NCBI GenBank assembly: GCA_040389165.1
Contig: JAZKAK010000028.1
Span: forward strand, 1-59,506
From: CAIOTO01 sp040389165
Lineage (GTDB): Bacteria > Pseudomonadota > Alphaproteobacteria > Paracaedibacterales > CAIOTO01
Direction of reading: 5' to 3'
Length of the DNA: 59,506 nucleotides
The translations under genes and the position numbers were made by a program. Below are positions 1 through 8,161 of this stretch, one piece after another. The notes under the pieces were generated by a model. It searched no databases. It was not told the DNA's origin and saw nothing but the letters and a program-made list of their open reading frames with translations. Position 1 is the first letter of the stretch; every line of letters begins with the position of its first letter.

Positions 1-27
1 ATAATTCTATAGAGCCTTATAAATTAA

Positions 28-324
28 GGCCTATGTGGCTTAGCGGGAATTGCTGCTGAATTTAAGCCAGACTCTGCTGATATTGTAAAGTCAGGCTGGG
101 CAAAAGAGAAACAAAAAACGCCACCGAATTCCTTGTATTGTTACAAAACGCTTGGTGACAATATATGTTACACACACCCTCTTAAAGATAGCGAGAATCG
201 CTTAGTGGGTGATTACGAAAACATGGAAGGAATAAAAGAAGATCAAACGGTATGGGAAGGGGTGAAGGAAGCAATAGCCGAAAAATCACCAGCTTCAGAT
301 GACATAATCATAAAGGCATTCTAG
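28..324 (+). pseudogene. remnant of small alphaproteobacterial lipoprotein-like gene
   Basis: The frame is open from 28 to the TAG at 324. It carries a YCYKTLGDNICY...NRLVG pattern, which I recall from small conserved lipoprotein-like proteins of unknown function in alphaproteobacteria, where a Cys-x-x-x-Leu...Cys-Tyr segment is followed by RLVG. No proper start is visible: two in-frame stops lie at 10-12 and 25-27, the only usable start is a TTG at 133 without a ribosome binding site, and the expected signal peptide with lipobox is missing. I read it as a gene that lost its N-terminus through a frameshift or truncation. A short functional protein starting at the TTG is possible but less likely. 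Confidence 0.45.
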
Positions 325-383
325 ATCGACATAATCAAAGATTAAATCTATTTACAAACAAAACAAAAGGAAGGTTTATTATT

Positions 384-980
384 ATGAAAAAAATCCTAAC
401 TCTTATGAGTCTTGTGAGTGCAGTAACGCTCTCAACAAACGTCACATTTGCAACAAATAGGGCGGAACTCGTCAAAAACATGGCCGGCCGTTTTGAATTA
501 GCAGCAACCGCATTTACCAACGGGCATGTTGATCGCGAACTTCATGAAATAAATCAAGAAGGCGCGCCTGGAGATACAAGTGATGCGCCAAGTATGAACA
601 GTACTCCTGCATCAACATTTATGTCGGGCTCAACAGATTCTGGTGGAGGAATGACATGTTATTATTCAGACACACAAGCAATTGTCGCAACAGCTAATCC
701 AAAATACAGCATCGGCGGCAAAATTGATTCGGGTTTAGCAAAAAATATTTCGGATAATATAAAAAACAACGTAGCTGAGGTTGAAAGCTCGATATCTATA
801 ATAGATCCTAATAACAAGAGCACTCAACAAGAATCAATGTTGACTATTGCATGGCAAGGTCAGAAGCTTACCGGATCTGCCGACTCAAAACTCGTATGTA
901 TAATTACCGCACCTGCACCTGCACCTGCACCTGCACCTACGCCTACGCCTACGCCAGCGCCAGCGCCAGCAGCTGCCTAG
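384..980 (+). CDS. secreted protein of unknown function, paralogue A, with Pro-Ala-Thr tail
   Basis: 198 residues. The first 23 form a clear type I signal peptide (MKK, hydrophobic core, cleavage after TFA), so the protein should be periplasmic or exported. The mature part has two conserved cysteines, in CYYSD (about residue 91) and LVCII (about residue 172). It ends in a low-complexity Ala-Pro/Thr-Pro run. It is clearly paralogous to the next gene: shared NMA-R, STFM-G, CYYSD, AWQG-KLTG and KLVC-I blocks. An AAGGA-like site precedes the ATG. A strong terminator follows, so it is its own transcript. I do not recognise the family; the single conserved Cys pair suggests a disulphide. Confidence 0.75.
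   Translation: MKKILTLMSLVSAVTLSTNVTFATNRAELVKNMAGRFELAATAFTNGHVDRELHEINQEGAPGDTSDAPSMNSTPASTFMSGSTDSGGGMTCYYSDTQAIVATANPKYSIGGKIDSGLAKNISDNIKNNVAEVESSISIIDPNNKSTQQESMLTIAWQGQKLTGSADSKLVCIITAPAPAPAPAPTPTPTPAPAPAAA
908..972 (+). repeat. hexanucleotide tandem repeat coding Ala/Thr-Pro tail
   Basis: Runs of gcacct, then acgcct, then gccagc-type hexamers (about ten units) encode the C-terminal (AP)n(TP)n(AP)n tail of the upstream secreted protein. The paralogue at 1322 lacks this tail, so the repeat is a lineage-specific extension and could vary in length by slippage without changing frame. Confidence 0.8.
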
Positions 981-1005
981 AAAATCACCTAAATCTACCT
1001 AATGG

Positions 1006-1043
1006 AGACTCTCAATTTCACTATTGAGAGTCTTTGTTTTTTT
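1006..1043 (+). terminator. rho-independent terminator after secreted paralogue A
   Basis: A perfect 10-bp stem, AGACTCTCAA (1006-1015) with TTGAGAGTCT (1024-1033), with an 8-nt loop, is followed by a T-rich tract to 1043. Confidence 0.9.
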
Positions 1044-1312
1044 ATAGGTAAGCTATTAGAAAACCAAGGCGATTTTCACTGGAAAACAGCCGCTTTTGCA
1101 GGACTTCTGCATAGAATGTTAATTAAATTTCGTGTTACAGTTCGGGAAGGATGATAAAAATCTATACTGCTTGGAGGAGCAGGTTTAAAAATAAAATCAT
1201 AACAGAGAAAATCCAAAAATTTTAAACAAGAGTCAAATTTTGAACACTAAAATAACTACGTGAAATTTGCACTCTGAATAAAAACACCTATGTTTTGTAA
1301 TTTTAAAAAAGG
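1044..1312. other. AT-rich intergenic spacer
   Basis: No gene, RNA or repeat recognised between the terminator and the ribosome binding site of the second secreted paralogue. Confidence 0.5.
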
Positions 1313-1321
1313 ATGGTAATT

Positions 1322-1852
1322 ATGATAAAGATACAAACATTCATCGGACTTCTAAGCATGCTAGTATTGTCATCACAAACTACATTTGCTTTAACAAAAA
1401 TTGACCTGCTCAACAATATGGCTGAACGCTTAAAACTAGCATCTCAATCTTTTAATGGGCATATAGACAGCGAAATAAACACAATCAATCAAGCCCCTAA
1501 CGGCTCATCAGATGCGCCAAACAGTATTCCACCATCAACCTTTATGACAGGTGGGTTAGGCGCCGGAAATGGCATGATTTGCTATTATTCAGACTCCCTA
1601 ACAATTGCAGCATCTTCTGATCCAAATTATAATATTGGTGAAAAATTTGATAAAAAGGTAGCAACACGAATTTCAAAAGCTATGAAAAAAGATGTAGCCG
1701 AAATAGAAAGAAACATATCTATAACTGATAAAAATGATGGTAGTAAAAAAAGTGAAAAAATAATTACTGTTGCCTGGCAAGGAAAAAAGTTAACAGGAAA
1801 AGATACGTCTAAACTTGTTTGTCTAATTTCTGCAACTGTACCTGGATCATAA
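1322..1852 (+). CDS. secreted protein of unknown function, paralogue B
   Basis: 176 residues when started at ATG 1322, which sits 8-9 nt after AAGGA (about 1309-1313) and gives a signal peptide aligned with paralogue A (cleavage after TFA, residue 23). The ATG at 1313 overlaps the ribosome binding site and is less likely. Mature protein shares the CYYSD, AWQGKKLTG and KLVCLI blocks of paralogue A and the Cys pair, but has no Pro-rich tail. It has more lysine and aspartate in the C-terminal half. Function unknown; the pair arose by tandem duplication. Confidence 0.75.
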   Translation: MIKIQTFIGLLSMLVLSSQTTFALTKIDLLNNMAERLKLASQSFNGHIDSEINTINQAPNGSSDAPNSIPPSTFMTGGLGAGNGMICYYSDSLTIAASSDPNYNIGEKFDKKVATRISKAMKKDVAEIERNISITDKNDGSKKSEKIITVAWQGKKLTGKDTSKLVCLISATVPGS

Positions 1853-1981
1853 ATCCACTCATTACAAATTTTTAACACCTCTAGAAAACATCTGTCTTTT
1901 AATTTAATGACTGGTGTTTTTGCTTCACAAATCTACCAACAAAACATCAAAATTTTGATATAGCATCCTAACGCCACTTTA

Positions 1982-1990
1982 TGCTACAAT
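1982..1990 (+). promoter_or_regulatory. extended -10 promoter for rpsB leader
   Basis: TGCTACAAT fits an extended -10 (TG-N-TACAAT). A start about 7 nt later, near 1997, would place the structured element at 2014-2067 at the beginning of the rpsB transcript. No good -35 is visible, as allowed for extended -10 promoters. Confidence 0.4.
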
Positions 1991-2013
1991 CATCAACATG
2001 TACTAAATCCATA

Positions 2014-2067
2014 CTGCGACTCGGGGTTACCACCCCAATCCGATGCTGGCAACAGTGTACGTCGCAG
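2014..2067 (+). promoter_or_regulatory. structured 5' leader upstream of rpsB
   Basis: Three nested or adjacent stems can be drawn. CTGCGAC (2014-2020) pairs perfectly with GTCGCAG (2061-2067). Inside, GGGGT (2023-2027) pairs with ACCCC (2032-2036), and CTG (2046-2048) pairs with CAG (2053-2055) across a GCAA tetraloop of GNRA type. Together they make a compact three-way junction about 90 nt before the rpsB start. Ribosomal protein S2 leaders are autoregulated in other bacteria; that this is such a site is inference. The GGGGACTCGG at 2067-2076 could compete for the CCCC strand. Confidence 0.5.
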
Positions 2068-2157
2068 GGGACTCGGAACTTGTTCGATACAGTTTTACGT
2101 AATTTACGAAAAACAATCGAGCAGATTTTAATCGGAATATATTAGGAGTTTAATCTG

Positions 2158-2949
2158 ATGGCAATGCCAACCTTTACTATGCGCCAGCTTCTTGAAGCAG
2201 GCCTTCACTACGGTCACACAACACGTCGCTGGAATCCAAAAATGGCACCATACATTTTTGGTGAACGCAATAAAATCCACATACTCAACCTTGAGCTAAC
2301 TATGCCAATGTTGCAACGTGCTGTACAAGCCGTTCGTGACACTGTTGCTGCTGGTGGTCGTGTGCTGTTCGTTGGCACAAAGCCACAAGCATCCGACAAA
2401 GTAAGAGACGCTGCGAAACGTTGTGGTCAATATTATGTTAACCATCGTTGGTTGGGCGGCATGCTCACTAACTGGAAAACAGTAAACCAATCAATTAAGC
2501 GTCTTAAGGAAATGGAAGAAGAACTTGCAAGTCCTGGACGTTTGACAAAAAAAGAAATCTTGAGTCGTCAACGCGAACGTAACAAGCTTGAGCTTGTTAT
2601 CGGTGGCGTACGTGATATGGGTGGCTTACCTGATATTTTGTTTGTAATTGATACAAACAAAGAAGATATATCAATCAAAGAAGCCAATCGTTTGGGCATC
2701 CCTGTTGTAGCTGTTCTAGACTCGAACTCGGACCCAGAAGGCGTTGCTTTTCCAATCCCTGGTAATGACGATGCGCTTCGTGCGATTGATTTTTACTGTG
2801 ATTTAATGGTAGAAGCCGTTTTAGATGGTTTGCAAGCTGAAATGCGTTCTGCTGGTATTGACTTGGGTGCATCACTTAATGCCCCTGCCCTTGATCTTAT
2901 CGCTGACGAAGCTGTTGAAAATGTTGACACAGTGGCTGCTACTGCCTAA
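2158..2949 (+). CDS. rpsB: 30S ribosomal protein S2
   Basis: 263 residues, normal length for S2. The N-terminus MPTFTMRQLLEAGLHYGHTT, the VLFVGTKPQA segment, VNHRWLGGMLTNWKT and IPVVAVLDSNSDPEG are family hallmarks. S2 sits on the back of the 30S subunit and is needed for S1 binding. The start follows TAGGAG. It is first gene of the rpsB-tsf-pyrH-frr block common in bacteria; a terminator hairpin separates it from tsf. Confidence 0.97.
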   Translation: MAMPTFTMRQLLEAGLHYGHTTRRWNPKMAPYIFGERNKIHILNLELTMPMLQRAVQAVRDTVAAGGRVLFVGTKPQASDKVRDAAKRCGQYYVNHRWLGGMLTNWKTVNQSIKRLKEMEEELASPGRLTKKEILSRQRERNKLELVIGGVRDMGGLPDILFVIDTNKEDISIKEANRLGIPVVAVLDSNSDPEGVAFPIPGNDDALRAIDFYCDLMVEAVLDGLQAEMRSAGIDLGASLNAPALDLIADEAVENVDTVAATA

Positions 2950-2968
2950 AACCGAGGCAACCAAATGA

Positions 2969-2991
2969 GGGGCTTCGGCCCCTTTTTTTTT
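2969..2991 (+). terminator. rpsB-tsf intergenic terminator/attenuator
   Basis: GGGGC (2969-2973), a UUCG tetraloop, GCCCC (2978-2982) and nine T residues. This canonical intrinsic terminator ends only about 24 nt before the tsf start, so it probably sets the rpsB:tsf ratio by partial readthrough. Confidence 0.9.
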
Positions 2992-3015
2992 ATTTTAAAT
3001 AACATGGAGTTTAAT

Positions 3016-3951
3016 ATGAGTGAAATTACCCCTGCTCTTGTGAAGTCATTGCGCGAAAGAACCGGCGCTGGCATGATGGATTGTAAGAAAGCCCTTATCG
3101 AAGTTTCTGGTGATTTAGAAGCGGCTGTTGATTGGCTTCGCAAAAAAGGTCTTGCCGCAGCGGCAAAGAAGGCCGGCCGCGTTGCAGCTGAAGGTTTAGT
3201 TGGCGTTGCAGCATCAGCAGATGGCAAATCAGCCGCTGTTGTTGAGATCAACGCTGAGACAGATTTCATCGCACGAAATGAGCATTTCCAAGCACTTGTT
3301 TCGCAAACAGCAGCGATTGCTGCAGCAGCTGAACATACGGCTGAAAGTCTTTTAGCTGCATCCTTTCCTGGCGAGGGCGAAACTGTTCAAGGCGAAATCA
3401 CCCGTTTGATCGCATTGATTGGTGAAAACATGAATTTCCGTCGTCTCTCACGTTTGTCGGTTGAAAACGGTATCGTTGCAACGTACATGCATGGCGCGAC
3501 CGCATCTGGCCTTGGTCGCATTGGTGTTTCCGTTGCTTTGGAATCTACTGGTGATACAGAAAAGCTTATGGAGCTTGGCAAAAAGATAGCAATGCACATT
3601 GCAGCTGCACATCCACAAGCACTCAACATCGACGCAGTTGACCCAACAATGTTAGAACGTGAACGCGTAATTTTGATCGATCAAGCACGTGCATCTGGTC
3701 GCCCAGAAGAAGTTATTCAAAAAATGGTCGAAGGTCGCGTTCGCAAATACTACGAAGAAATCGTTCTATTAGAACAGCCTTTCGTTATGGACGGAAAAAC
3801 AAAGATCAGCGACGTTGTTGCGAATGCAGCAAAAGAATTAGGCACCGAGGTTACACTAACAGGATTTACCCGTTATGCACTTGGTGAAGGCATCGAAAAA
3901 GAAGAATCTGATTTTGCTGCTGAAGTAATGGCGCAAGCAAAGATTGCCTAA
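3016..3951 (+). CDS. tsf: elongation factor Ts
   Basis: 311 residues from the ATG at 3016, preceded by GGAG (3006-3009); an in-frame extension back to 2965 would run through the terminator hairpin and is rejected. EF-Ts is the nucleotide exchange factor for EF-Tu. Family signature LRERTGAGMMDCKKAL at residues about 12-27, and AETDFIARNE, are present, followed by the two-part core domain and C-terminal helical module. Lies between rpsB and pyrH, as in most bacteria. Confidence 0.96.
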   Translation: MSEITPALVKSLRERTGAGMMDCKKALIEVSGDLEAAVDWLRKKGLAAAAKKAGRVAAEGLVGVAASADGKSAAVVEINAETDFIARNEHFQALVSQTAAIAAAAEHTAESLLAASFPGEGETVQGEITRLIALIGENMNFRRLSRLSVENGIVATYMHGATASGLGRIGVSVALESTGDTEKLMELGKKIAMHIAAAHPQALNIDAVDPTMLERERVILIDQARASGRPEEVIQKMVEGRVRKYYEEIVLLEQPFVMDGKTKISDVVANAAKELGTEVTLTGFTRYALGEGIEKEESDFAAEVMAQAKIA

Positions 3952-4019
3952 TCTCAATTCCACTAATGATCGATTGCTGCAGCTAAGACTGCTGTGCTTT
4001 CGGTCATGTCCTTCTCCTC

Positions 4020-4050
4020 TGTTATCCTTGGATTCGACCCTAGGATAACA
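4020..4050. repeat. 9-bp inverted repeat upstream of pyrH
   Basis: TGTTATCCT (4020-4028) and AGGATAACA (4042-4050) are perfect inverted copies with a 13-nt loop, 21 nt before the pyrH start. No T tract follows, so it is not an intrinsic terminator; it may be an operator or a 5' hairpin. Confidence 0.45.
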
Positions 4051-4071
4051 CGATAATGAGTAACACAAACA

Positions 4072-4803
4072 ATGTCCAAAATTCCATTCAAGCGCGTTCT
4101 ACTGAAACTCTCTGGCGAAGCCCTGGCAAGTCTTAATCAAGATGACTCGGATAATTTTGGCATTTCACAAGAAATGCTCGAGCGTATAGCACTTGATATC
4201 AAACAAGTTCATGATTTAGGTACACAAATTGGCATTGTTGTTGGCGGCGGCAATATATTTCGCGGCGCACATGGTGTATCACATCATGATTTAAATCGAA
4301 CAACATCCGATCATATGGGAATGCTTGCAACAGTTATTAATGGCTTAGCCTTACAGAATGCGATCGAAGCAGAGGGCGTCCCCTGCCGCATTATGTCAGC
4401 TATACCAATGAAAACCATAGCAGAGCCCTATGTTAGACAGCGTGCTATTCGCCACTTAGAAAAAGGACGCGTTGTTGTCTTTGCAGCAGGTTCAGGCAAT
4501 CCTTATTTTACAACGGACACAGCCGCAGCATTGCGTGCATCTGAATTAGGATGTGATCTACTTGTAAAAGCGACCAAAGTAGATGGCGTCTATACTGCAG
4601 ATCCAAAAACAACACCTTCTGCTGATTTTATCGCTAAACTCACTTATCGTGAGGTTCTAGACCGCTGTCTAAATGTCATGGACACAACGGCTATCACACT
4701 CGCAATGGAAAATCACATTCCACTTCGTGTGTTTTCTATTTATACCGAAAATGGCTTTGCAAATGTTTTGCAAGATCAAGGTCGTTATTCAACAATTTCA
4801 TAA
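4072..4803 (+). CDS. pyrH: uridylate (UMP) kinase
   Basis: 243 residues, normal length. Phosphorylates UMP to UDP in pyrimidine synthesis. Amino-acid-kinase fold motifs: LKLSGEAL near the N-terminus (phosphate-binding Lys), VVGGGNIFRG, the UMP-binding DHMGMLAT segment, AAGSGNPYFTTDTAAALRA and KATKVDGVY. Contains PDD-like allosteric region typical of bacterial hexameric UMPK. The ribosome binding site is weak (GAG at 4057-4059). Followed by frr after 26 nt. Confidence 0.95.
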   Translation: MSKIPFKRVLLKLSGEALASLNQDDSDNFGISQEMLERIALDIKQVHDLGTQIGIVVGGGNIFRGAHGVSHHDLNRTTSDHMGMLATVINGLALQNAIEAEGVPCRIMSAIPMKTIAEPYVRQRAIRHLEKGRVVVFAAGSGNPYFTTDTAAALRASELGCDLLVKATKVDGVYTADPKTTPSADFIAKLTYREVLDRCLNVMDTTAITLAMENHIPLRVFSIYTENGFANVLQDQGRYSTIS

Positions 4804-4829
4804 ATTTCATACGTGTTGAGGTAATTATT

Positions 4830-5393
4830 ATGTCAAAAATTGATCCCCGTCTCACTGAGTACGATCGTAAAATGCAATCAGGTATTGAAGTCCTTGATCG
4901 CGAACTATCTGGAATTAGGGCAGGACGAGCGTCTCCTAATCTTTTAGATCCTATAAAAGTTGATGCCTACGGTGCAATGATGCCGCTTAATCAAGTGAGC
5001 ACAGTATCTGTTCCAGAACCACGTCTTCTTATCGTGCAAGTTTGGGATAAAGGCCTTGTTAAGAGCGTTGAAAAAGCAATTCGTGATGCAAATCTTGGTG
5101 TTGATCCTGCAGCTGATGGTCAGAATGTTCGCGTTCCCATTCCAGCGCTAAACGAACAACGCCGTCAAGAGCTTGCAAAACTTGCTGGAAAGTACGCAGA
5201 GGATGCACGTATTAGTGTCCGAAATGTACGTCGCGAAGCAATGGATTCTTTGAAAAAACTTGAAAAAGATAAGGAAATATCCGAAGACGAACAACATCGC
5301 CTGTCTGCAGAAGTTCAAACCTTTACGGATGATCACATCAAAAAAATTGATGAACATGCAGCAGCAAAACAAAAAGAAATCACGCAGGTTTAA
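4830..5393 (+). CDS. frr: ribosome recycling factor
   Basis: 187 residues, standard size. RRF with EF-G splits the post-termination 70S ribosome. The sequence shows the typical SGIRAGRASPNLLDPIKVDAYG segment, then the small domain (domain II) around residues 31-104, and the C-terminal long helix NEQRRQELAKLAGKYAEDARISVRNVRREA. GAGG precedes the ATG. It closes the block and is followed by an intrinsic terminator. Confidence 0.97.
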   Translation: MSKIDPRLTEYDRKMQSGIEVLDRELSGIRAGRASPNLLDPIKVDAYGAMMPLNQVSTVSVPEPRLLIVQVWDKGLVKSVEKAIRDANLGVDPAADGQNVRVPIPALNEQRRQELAKLAGKYAEDARISVRNVRREAMDSLKKLEKDKEISEDEQHRLSAEVQTFTDDHIKKIDEHAAAKQKEITQV

Positions 5394-5420
5394 ACGAATA
5401 GTTTATAGCATCATTAATTA

Positions 5421-5446
5421 ACCTCAGGTCTTTCCTGAGGTTTTTT
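5421..5446 (+). terminator. rho-independent terminator after frr
   Basis: ACCTCAGG (5421-5428), loop of five, CCTGAGGT (5434-5441), then six T. Perfect 8-bp stem ending the rpsB-tsf-pyrH-frr block. Confidence 0.92.
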
Positions 5447-5474
5447 AGCATTAACACGTAACCATATTCGTCTG

Positions 5475-6302
5475 TTATCGAACAGGTAGAAAAGCCGCCT
5501 GATTTTGTGGCAACACATGATAAAACTTACGATAGGTTAATTTAGCGTAAGGTTCGGGATTTTTGCGCCCAGCACCATTCACCGGATAAAATGTACCTGG
5601 TGGTGAAATTGCAGCCGGTTCGGCAGATGAATGAATTTCCTTTTTCTGCAGCGTTTTTAATTTTTGCACCTTTTTTTGTGGCACAAGCGATTGCTGAGAT
5701 GGAATATTAATTGTCGACTGTGATGTGTAGCTTACATCATGTGAAATTGGCGTCATATTTCCAGAAGAGTTCCGAAGAACGCCCCATTGTTTTTGAATTT
5801 TTTCACGGTAGGGCTGATGAAACTGTGGGGTCGCTGAATGGTAATGCGCAACAGCCGTTCGCCAATTACCAAGTTGTCTTTTTAGATTATTTAGAAATTG
5901 AGCCGCATAAGCAACATTCAATTGTGGATCGAACGCATCTTCTAAATGCCTAAAAGCCGTCGGATGGTGCTTTAAATTAATCTGCATACATCCCACATCA
6001 ATACTGCTCTCACCCTGTTTTTGGAATTTACGAACCGCATCAATTGCTTGCTGTTTTGATTCATATACATAGCCACGTCCATTCACGTTGATTGTCCATG
6101 CCCATGCAATCCGCTGCCCAGGCTTTATTGTACGACCTGATTCAATCAGCGATATGGCTTTCAATAAATGTTGGGGTATTTTATAGAAATTTTCTTGCTG
6201 ACGAATATACACCTCACACGAAGCTACAGCACTGGCGGCCATAGCATGTGGGCAGCACATAAAAAGGAATAAAAGCTTATATTTTATAAACGAGCTAATC
6301 AT
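5475..6302 (-). CDS. lytic transglycosylase (SLT domain), secreted
   Basis: 275 residues. An N-terminal hydrophobic segment ending AMA (about residue 22) is a signal peptide, placing the enzyme in the periplasm. The goose-lysozyme-like SLT domain spans about residues 35-175; the predicted catalytic Glu is E54 in LIESGR, followed by GCMQINLKHHP and LNVAYAAQFLNNL. It would cleave the MurNAc-GlcNAc bond of peptidoglycan. The C-terminal 95 residues are basic, Pro/Ser rich and carry no recognised domain. Similar soluble transglycosylases are found next to flagellar or secretion genes, but nothing in the immediate context links it to one. Confidence 0.85.
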   Translation of the reverse strand: MISSFIKYKLLFLFMCCPHAMAASAVASCEVYIRQQENFYKIPQHLLKAISLIESGRTIKPGQRIAWAWTINVNGRGYVYESKQQAIDAVRKFQKQGESSIDVGCMQINLKHHPTAFRHLEDAFDPQLNVAYAAQFLNNLKRQLGNWRTAVAHYHSATPQFHQPYREKIQKQWGVLRNSSGNMTPISHDVSYTSQSTINIPSQQSLVPQKKVQKLKTLQKKEIHSSAEPAAISPPGTFYPVNGAGRKNPEPYAKLTYRKFYHVLPQNQAAFLPVR

Positions 6303-6385
6303 GGATCAATCAATTTTATTTTATGCTTTTGATTGTGCAAGTTTTGTGCCAATCTCTGAGCACATCTAAAGGTAGAATATATTAC

Positions 6386-7203
6386 ATGACGTTAAAGCCA
6401 GGACTCTATTGCGTTGCCACCCCAATTGGTAATTTGAAAGATATTACACTACGTGCCATTGAGACATTACAACAATGCACATCATTGCGTGTGAGGACAC
6501 ACGTGTATCTGGAAAACTGCTCACGCATTATGGTATTTCAAAAAAGCTATGGTCCTACCATGATCATAATGCGACAAGCGTTCGTCCACTTATTGTTAAA
6601 GCAATTCAAGAAGGCCAAGCGATTGCATTAATTAGTGATGCGGGAACGCCGCTGATTTCAGACCCGGGTACTAAACTTGTTCGTGCCTGTCAAGAAGCAG
6701 GCGTTTATGTAACGACATTGCCAGGGGCATCTGCAGTACCAGCAGCGCTTGTTTTATCTGGACTTATGAGCCATGCATTTGCGTACGTTGGTTTTTTTAA
6801 CAGTAAGCAAATGAATCAATGGATACCTTTTAATGGAACGCTTGTTTTCTTTGAATCCCCTCACCGCCTAGTCCAAACACTTCAAATCATGGAAAAACCT
6901 TTCTGCAAGCGAACAGTGGCTGTCGTTCGAGAAATTAGCAAAATGTTTGAAGAAGTTAAACAGGGTGATTTCGCATCTGTTATTGCACATTATGAAGAAC
7001 ATCCACCGCGTGGCGAGATTGTTATTGTCCTTGGTGAACCTGCCCCAGATGATGCAGCGACTGATGAATCAATTGATAGCGCACTGGCTACTGCACTGAT
7101 AACACTTTCAATCAAAGATGCAGCACATATGGTGGCAGAGGCTTATTCGTTACCAAAGAAAGAAGTTTATAAACGTGCACTTGAGTTGAAAAATATCACC
7201 TGA
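6386..7203 (+). pseudogene. rsmI: 16S rRNA (cytidine1402-2'-O)-methyltransferase, frameshifted
   Basis: The product would 2'-O-methylate C1402 in the 16S rRNA decoding centre using SAM. From ATG 6386 the frame reads GLYCVATPIGNLKDITLRAIETLQQC, then the expected IIACEDTR continues only in the -1 frame from about 6479. Restoring one base between 6478 and 6479 (for example GAC after TGC) gives LQQC-D-IIACEDTR, an exact family match. The rest is complete: SDAGTPLISDPG, PGASAVPAAL, FFESPHRL, RGEIVIVLG and a normal C-terminus. The break is not in a homopolymer. Either the gene is inactivated or there is a base error; the second open frame could not make the SAM-binding N-terminus alone. Confidence 0.85.
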
Positions 7204-7236
7204 AAAATAAAATTTTAGGTCAAGGACTATACTAAA

Positions 7237-7592
7237 ATGAACGTTAAAACGATAGCTGCTGTCATGATTCATGTACCCGACTGGAAAGAAGGCCTTGCAT
7301 GGTATAAAAAAGCTTTCCCTGAGGCAAAACTAATTTGCTACCCAGAATTCGAATTTGAATGCCTCGAACTGAATGGAATTCAAATAGAAGTTGTGAGCGC
7401 TGATGAAAAAGTTGGTGTTGGAACTTTTGGTTTAGCAGTAGATTGGGAGGTTGAAAATTTTGATAATGCCGTAAAAATCTAATTACACTGGGAGCAACCC
7501 TTTATAGAGGGCCTGGGAAATTAGAATATGGAAGACGGATGTGTAAACTAAAAGATCCCTTTGGTAATCTTATAGGATTGCGAGGAAAATAA
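7237..7592 (+). pseudogene. VOC (glyoxalase/bleomycin resistance) family protein, frameshifted
   Basis: The first 81 codons read VMIHVPDWKEGLAWYKKAFP and ECLELNGIQIEV, a vicinal-oxygen-chelate half fold; the frame then stops at 7480. In the -1 frame, from 7479 to TAA 7590-7592, the rest of the domain continues: LITLGATLYRGPGK, then RMCKLKDPFGNLIGLRGK, the usual VOC end. Adding one A to the A5 run at 7473-7477 joins both parts as VKNLITLGAT. Length would be about 118 residues, normal for the family. Metal-dependent enzyme or binding function, substrate unknown. Either a homopolymer indel in the genome or a sequencing error. Confidence 0.85.
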
Positions 7593-7639
7593 TAATTACG
7601 ATTTAAATTCAATAGATTCAGAACCAAAATAAAGAAATA

Positions 7640-8158
7640 TCAAACAACCCAAATCAGCTCGGCTGAACAACATTCAACAATCGTCAACAGATCTTGTTTT
7701 CGTAGTGCCAAACAACCAGCTGTAGGTGAAAAATCATCGCGTGCGACGTGGATGAACACAGCGCTGCCTTTTCCTGGCACAACAGGATTCGCATTATGAT
7801 TCGTTACTAAAATCAAATCATACACATGATCTTCACGCCATAGATCTTCATGACTTGCCGTGAATGGTTTTGTAATATGCTGATTATAAAGTGCATGTGA
7901 TGACGCATCACACCAGCCAAAAGACGGCTCAAGTGCAGTAAATGGGATAATTGATTTTGGACAGTCCATTTTATCAGGTCGATAAAACCCGTGTGTTACT
8001 CGATAACGGCCTTTAGGTGTTTTTAAATCACCCTCTAGTTTATATTCTGCCGCAATAACGCCATTTTTTCCAATCGACGTCATAAAAAGCTGATCACGCC
8101 ACTGAATGTAAACACCATTCGGTTTTATGATTGTTTGAAGTATATCGCGGAAAGACAT
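7640..8158 (-). CDS. L,D-transpeptidase (YkuD/ErfK family) without signal peptide
   Basis: 172 residues. The YkuD catalytic motif is present at the C-terminus: H137 in FIHVARDDFSPTAG followed by the nucleophile C149 in GCLAL. Such enzymes crosslink peptidoglycan (3-3) or attach lipoproteins, or in this short form may act as carboxypeptidases. No signal peptide is visible, unlike typical periplasmic members; a subgroup of short alphaproteobacterial members shows the same. It starts 3 nt after the stop of the RNase E/G gene, so the two are co-transcribed and probably translationally coupled. Confidence 0.88.
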   Translation of the reverse strand: MSFRDILQTIIKPNGVYIQWRDQLFMTSIGKNGVIAAEYKLEGDLKTPKGRYRVTHGFYRPDKMDCPKSIIPFTALEPSFGWCDASSHALYNQHITKPFTASHEDLWREDHVYDLILVTNHNANPVVPGKGSAVFIHVARDDFSPTAGCLALRKQDLLTIVECCSAELIWVV

Positions 8159-8161
8159 TAT

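Noticed and set aside
908..972. CRISPR-like or integrative repeat
   Set aside because: Tandem hexamers in coding frame without spacers; explained by the Pro-Ala tail.
4020..4050. Terminator between tsf and pyrH
   Set aside because: Perfect stem but no T tract; kept as an inverted repeat only.
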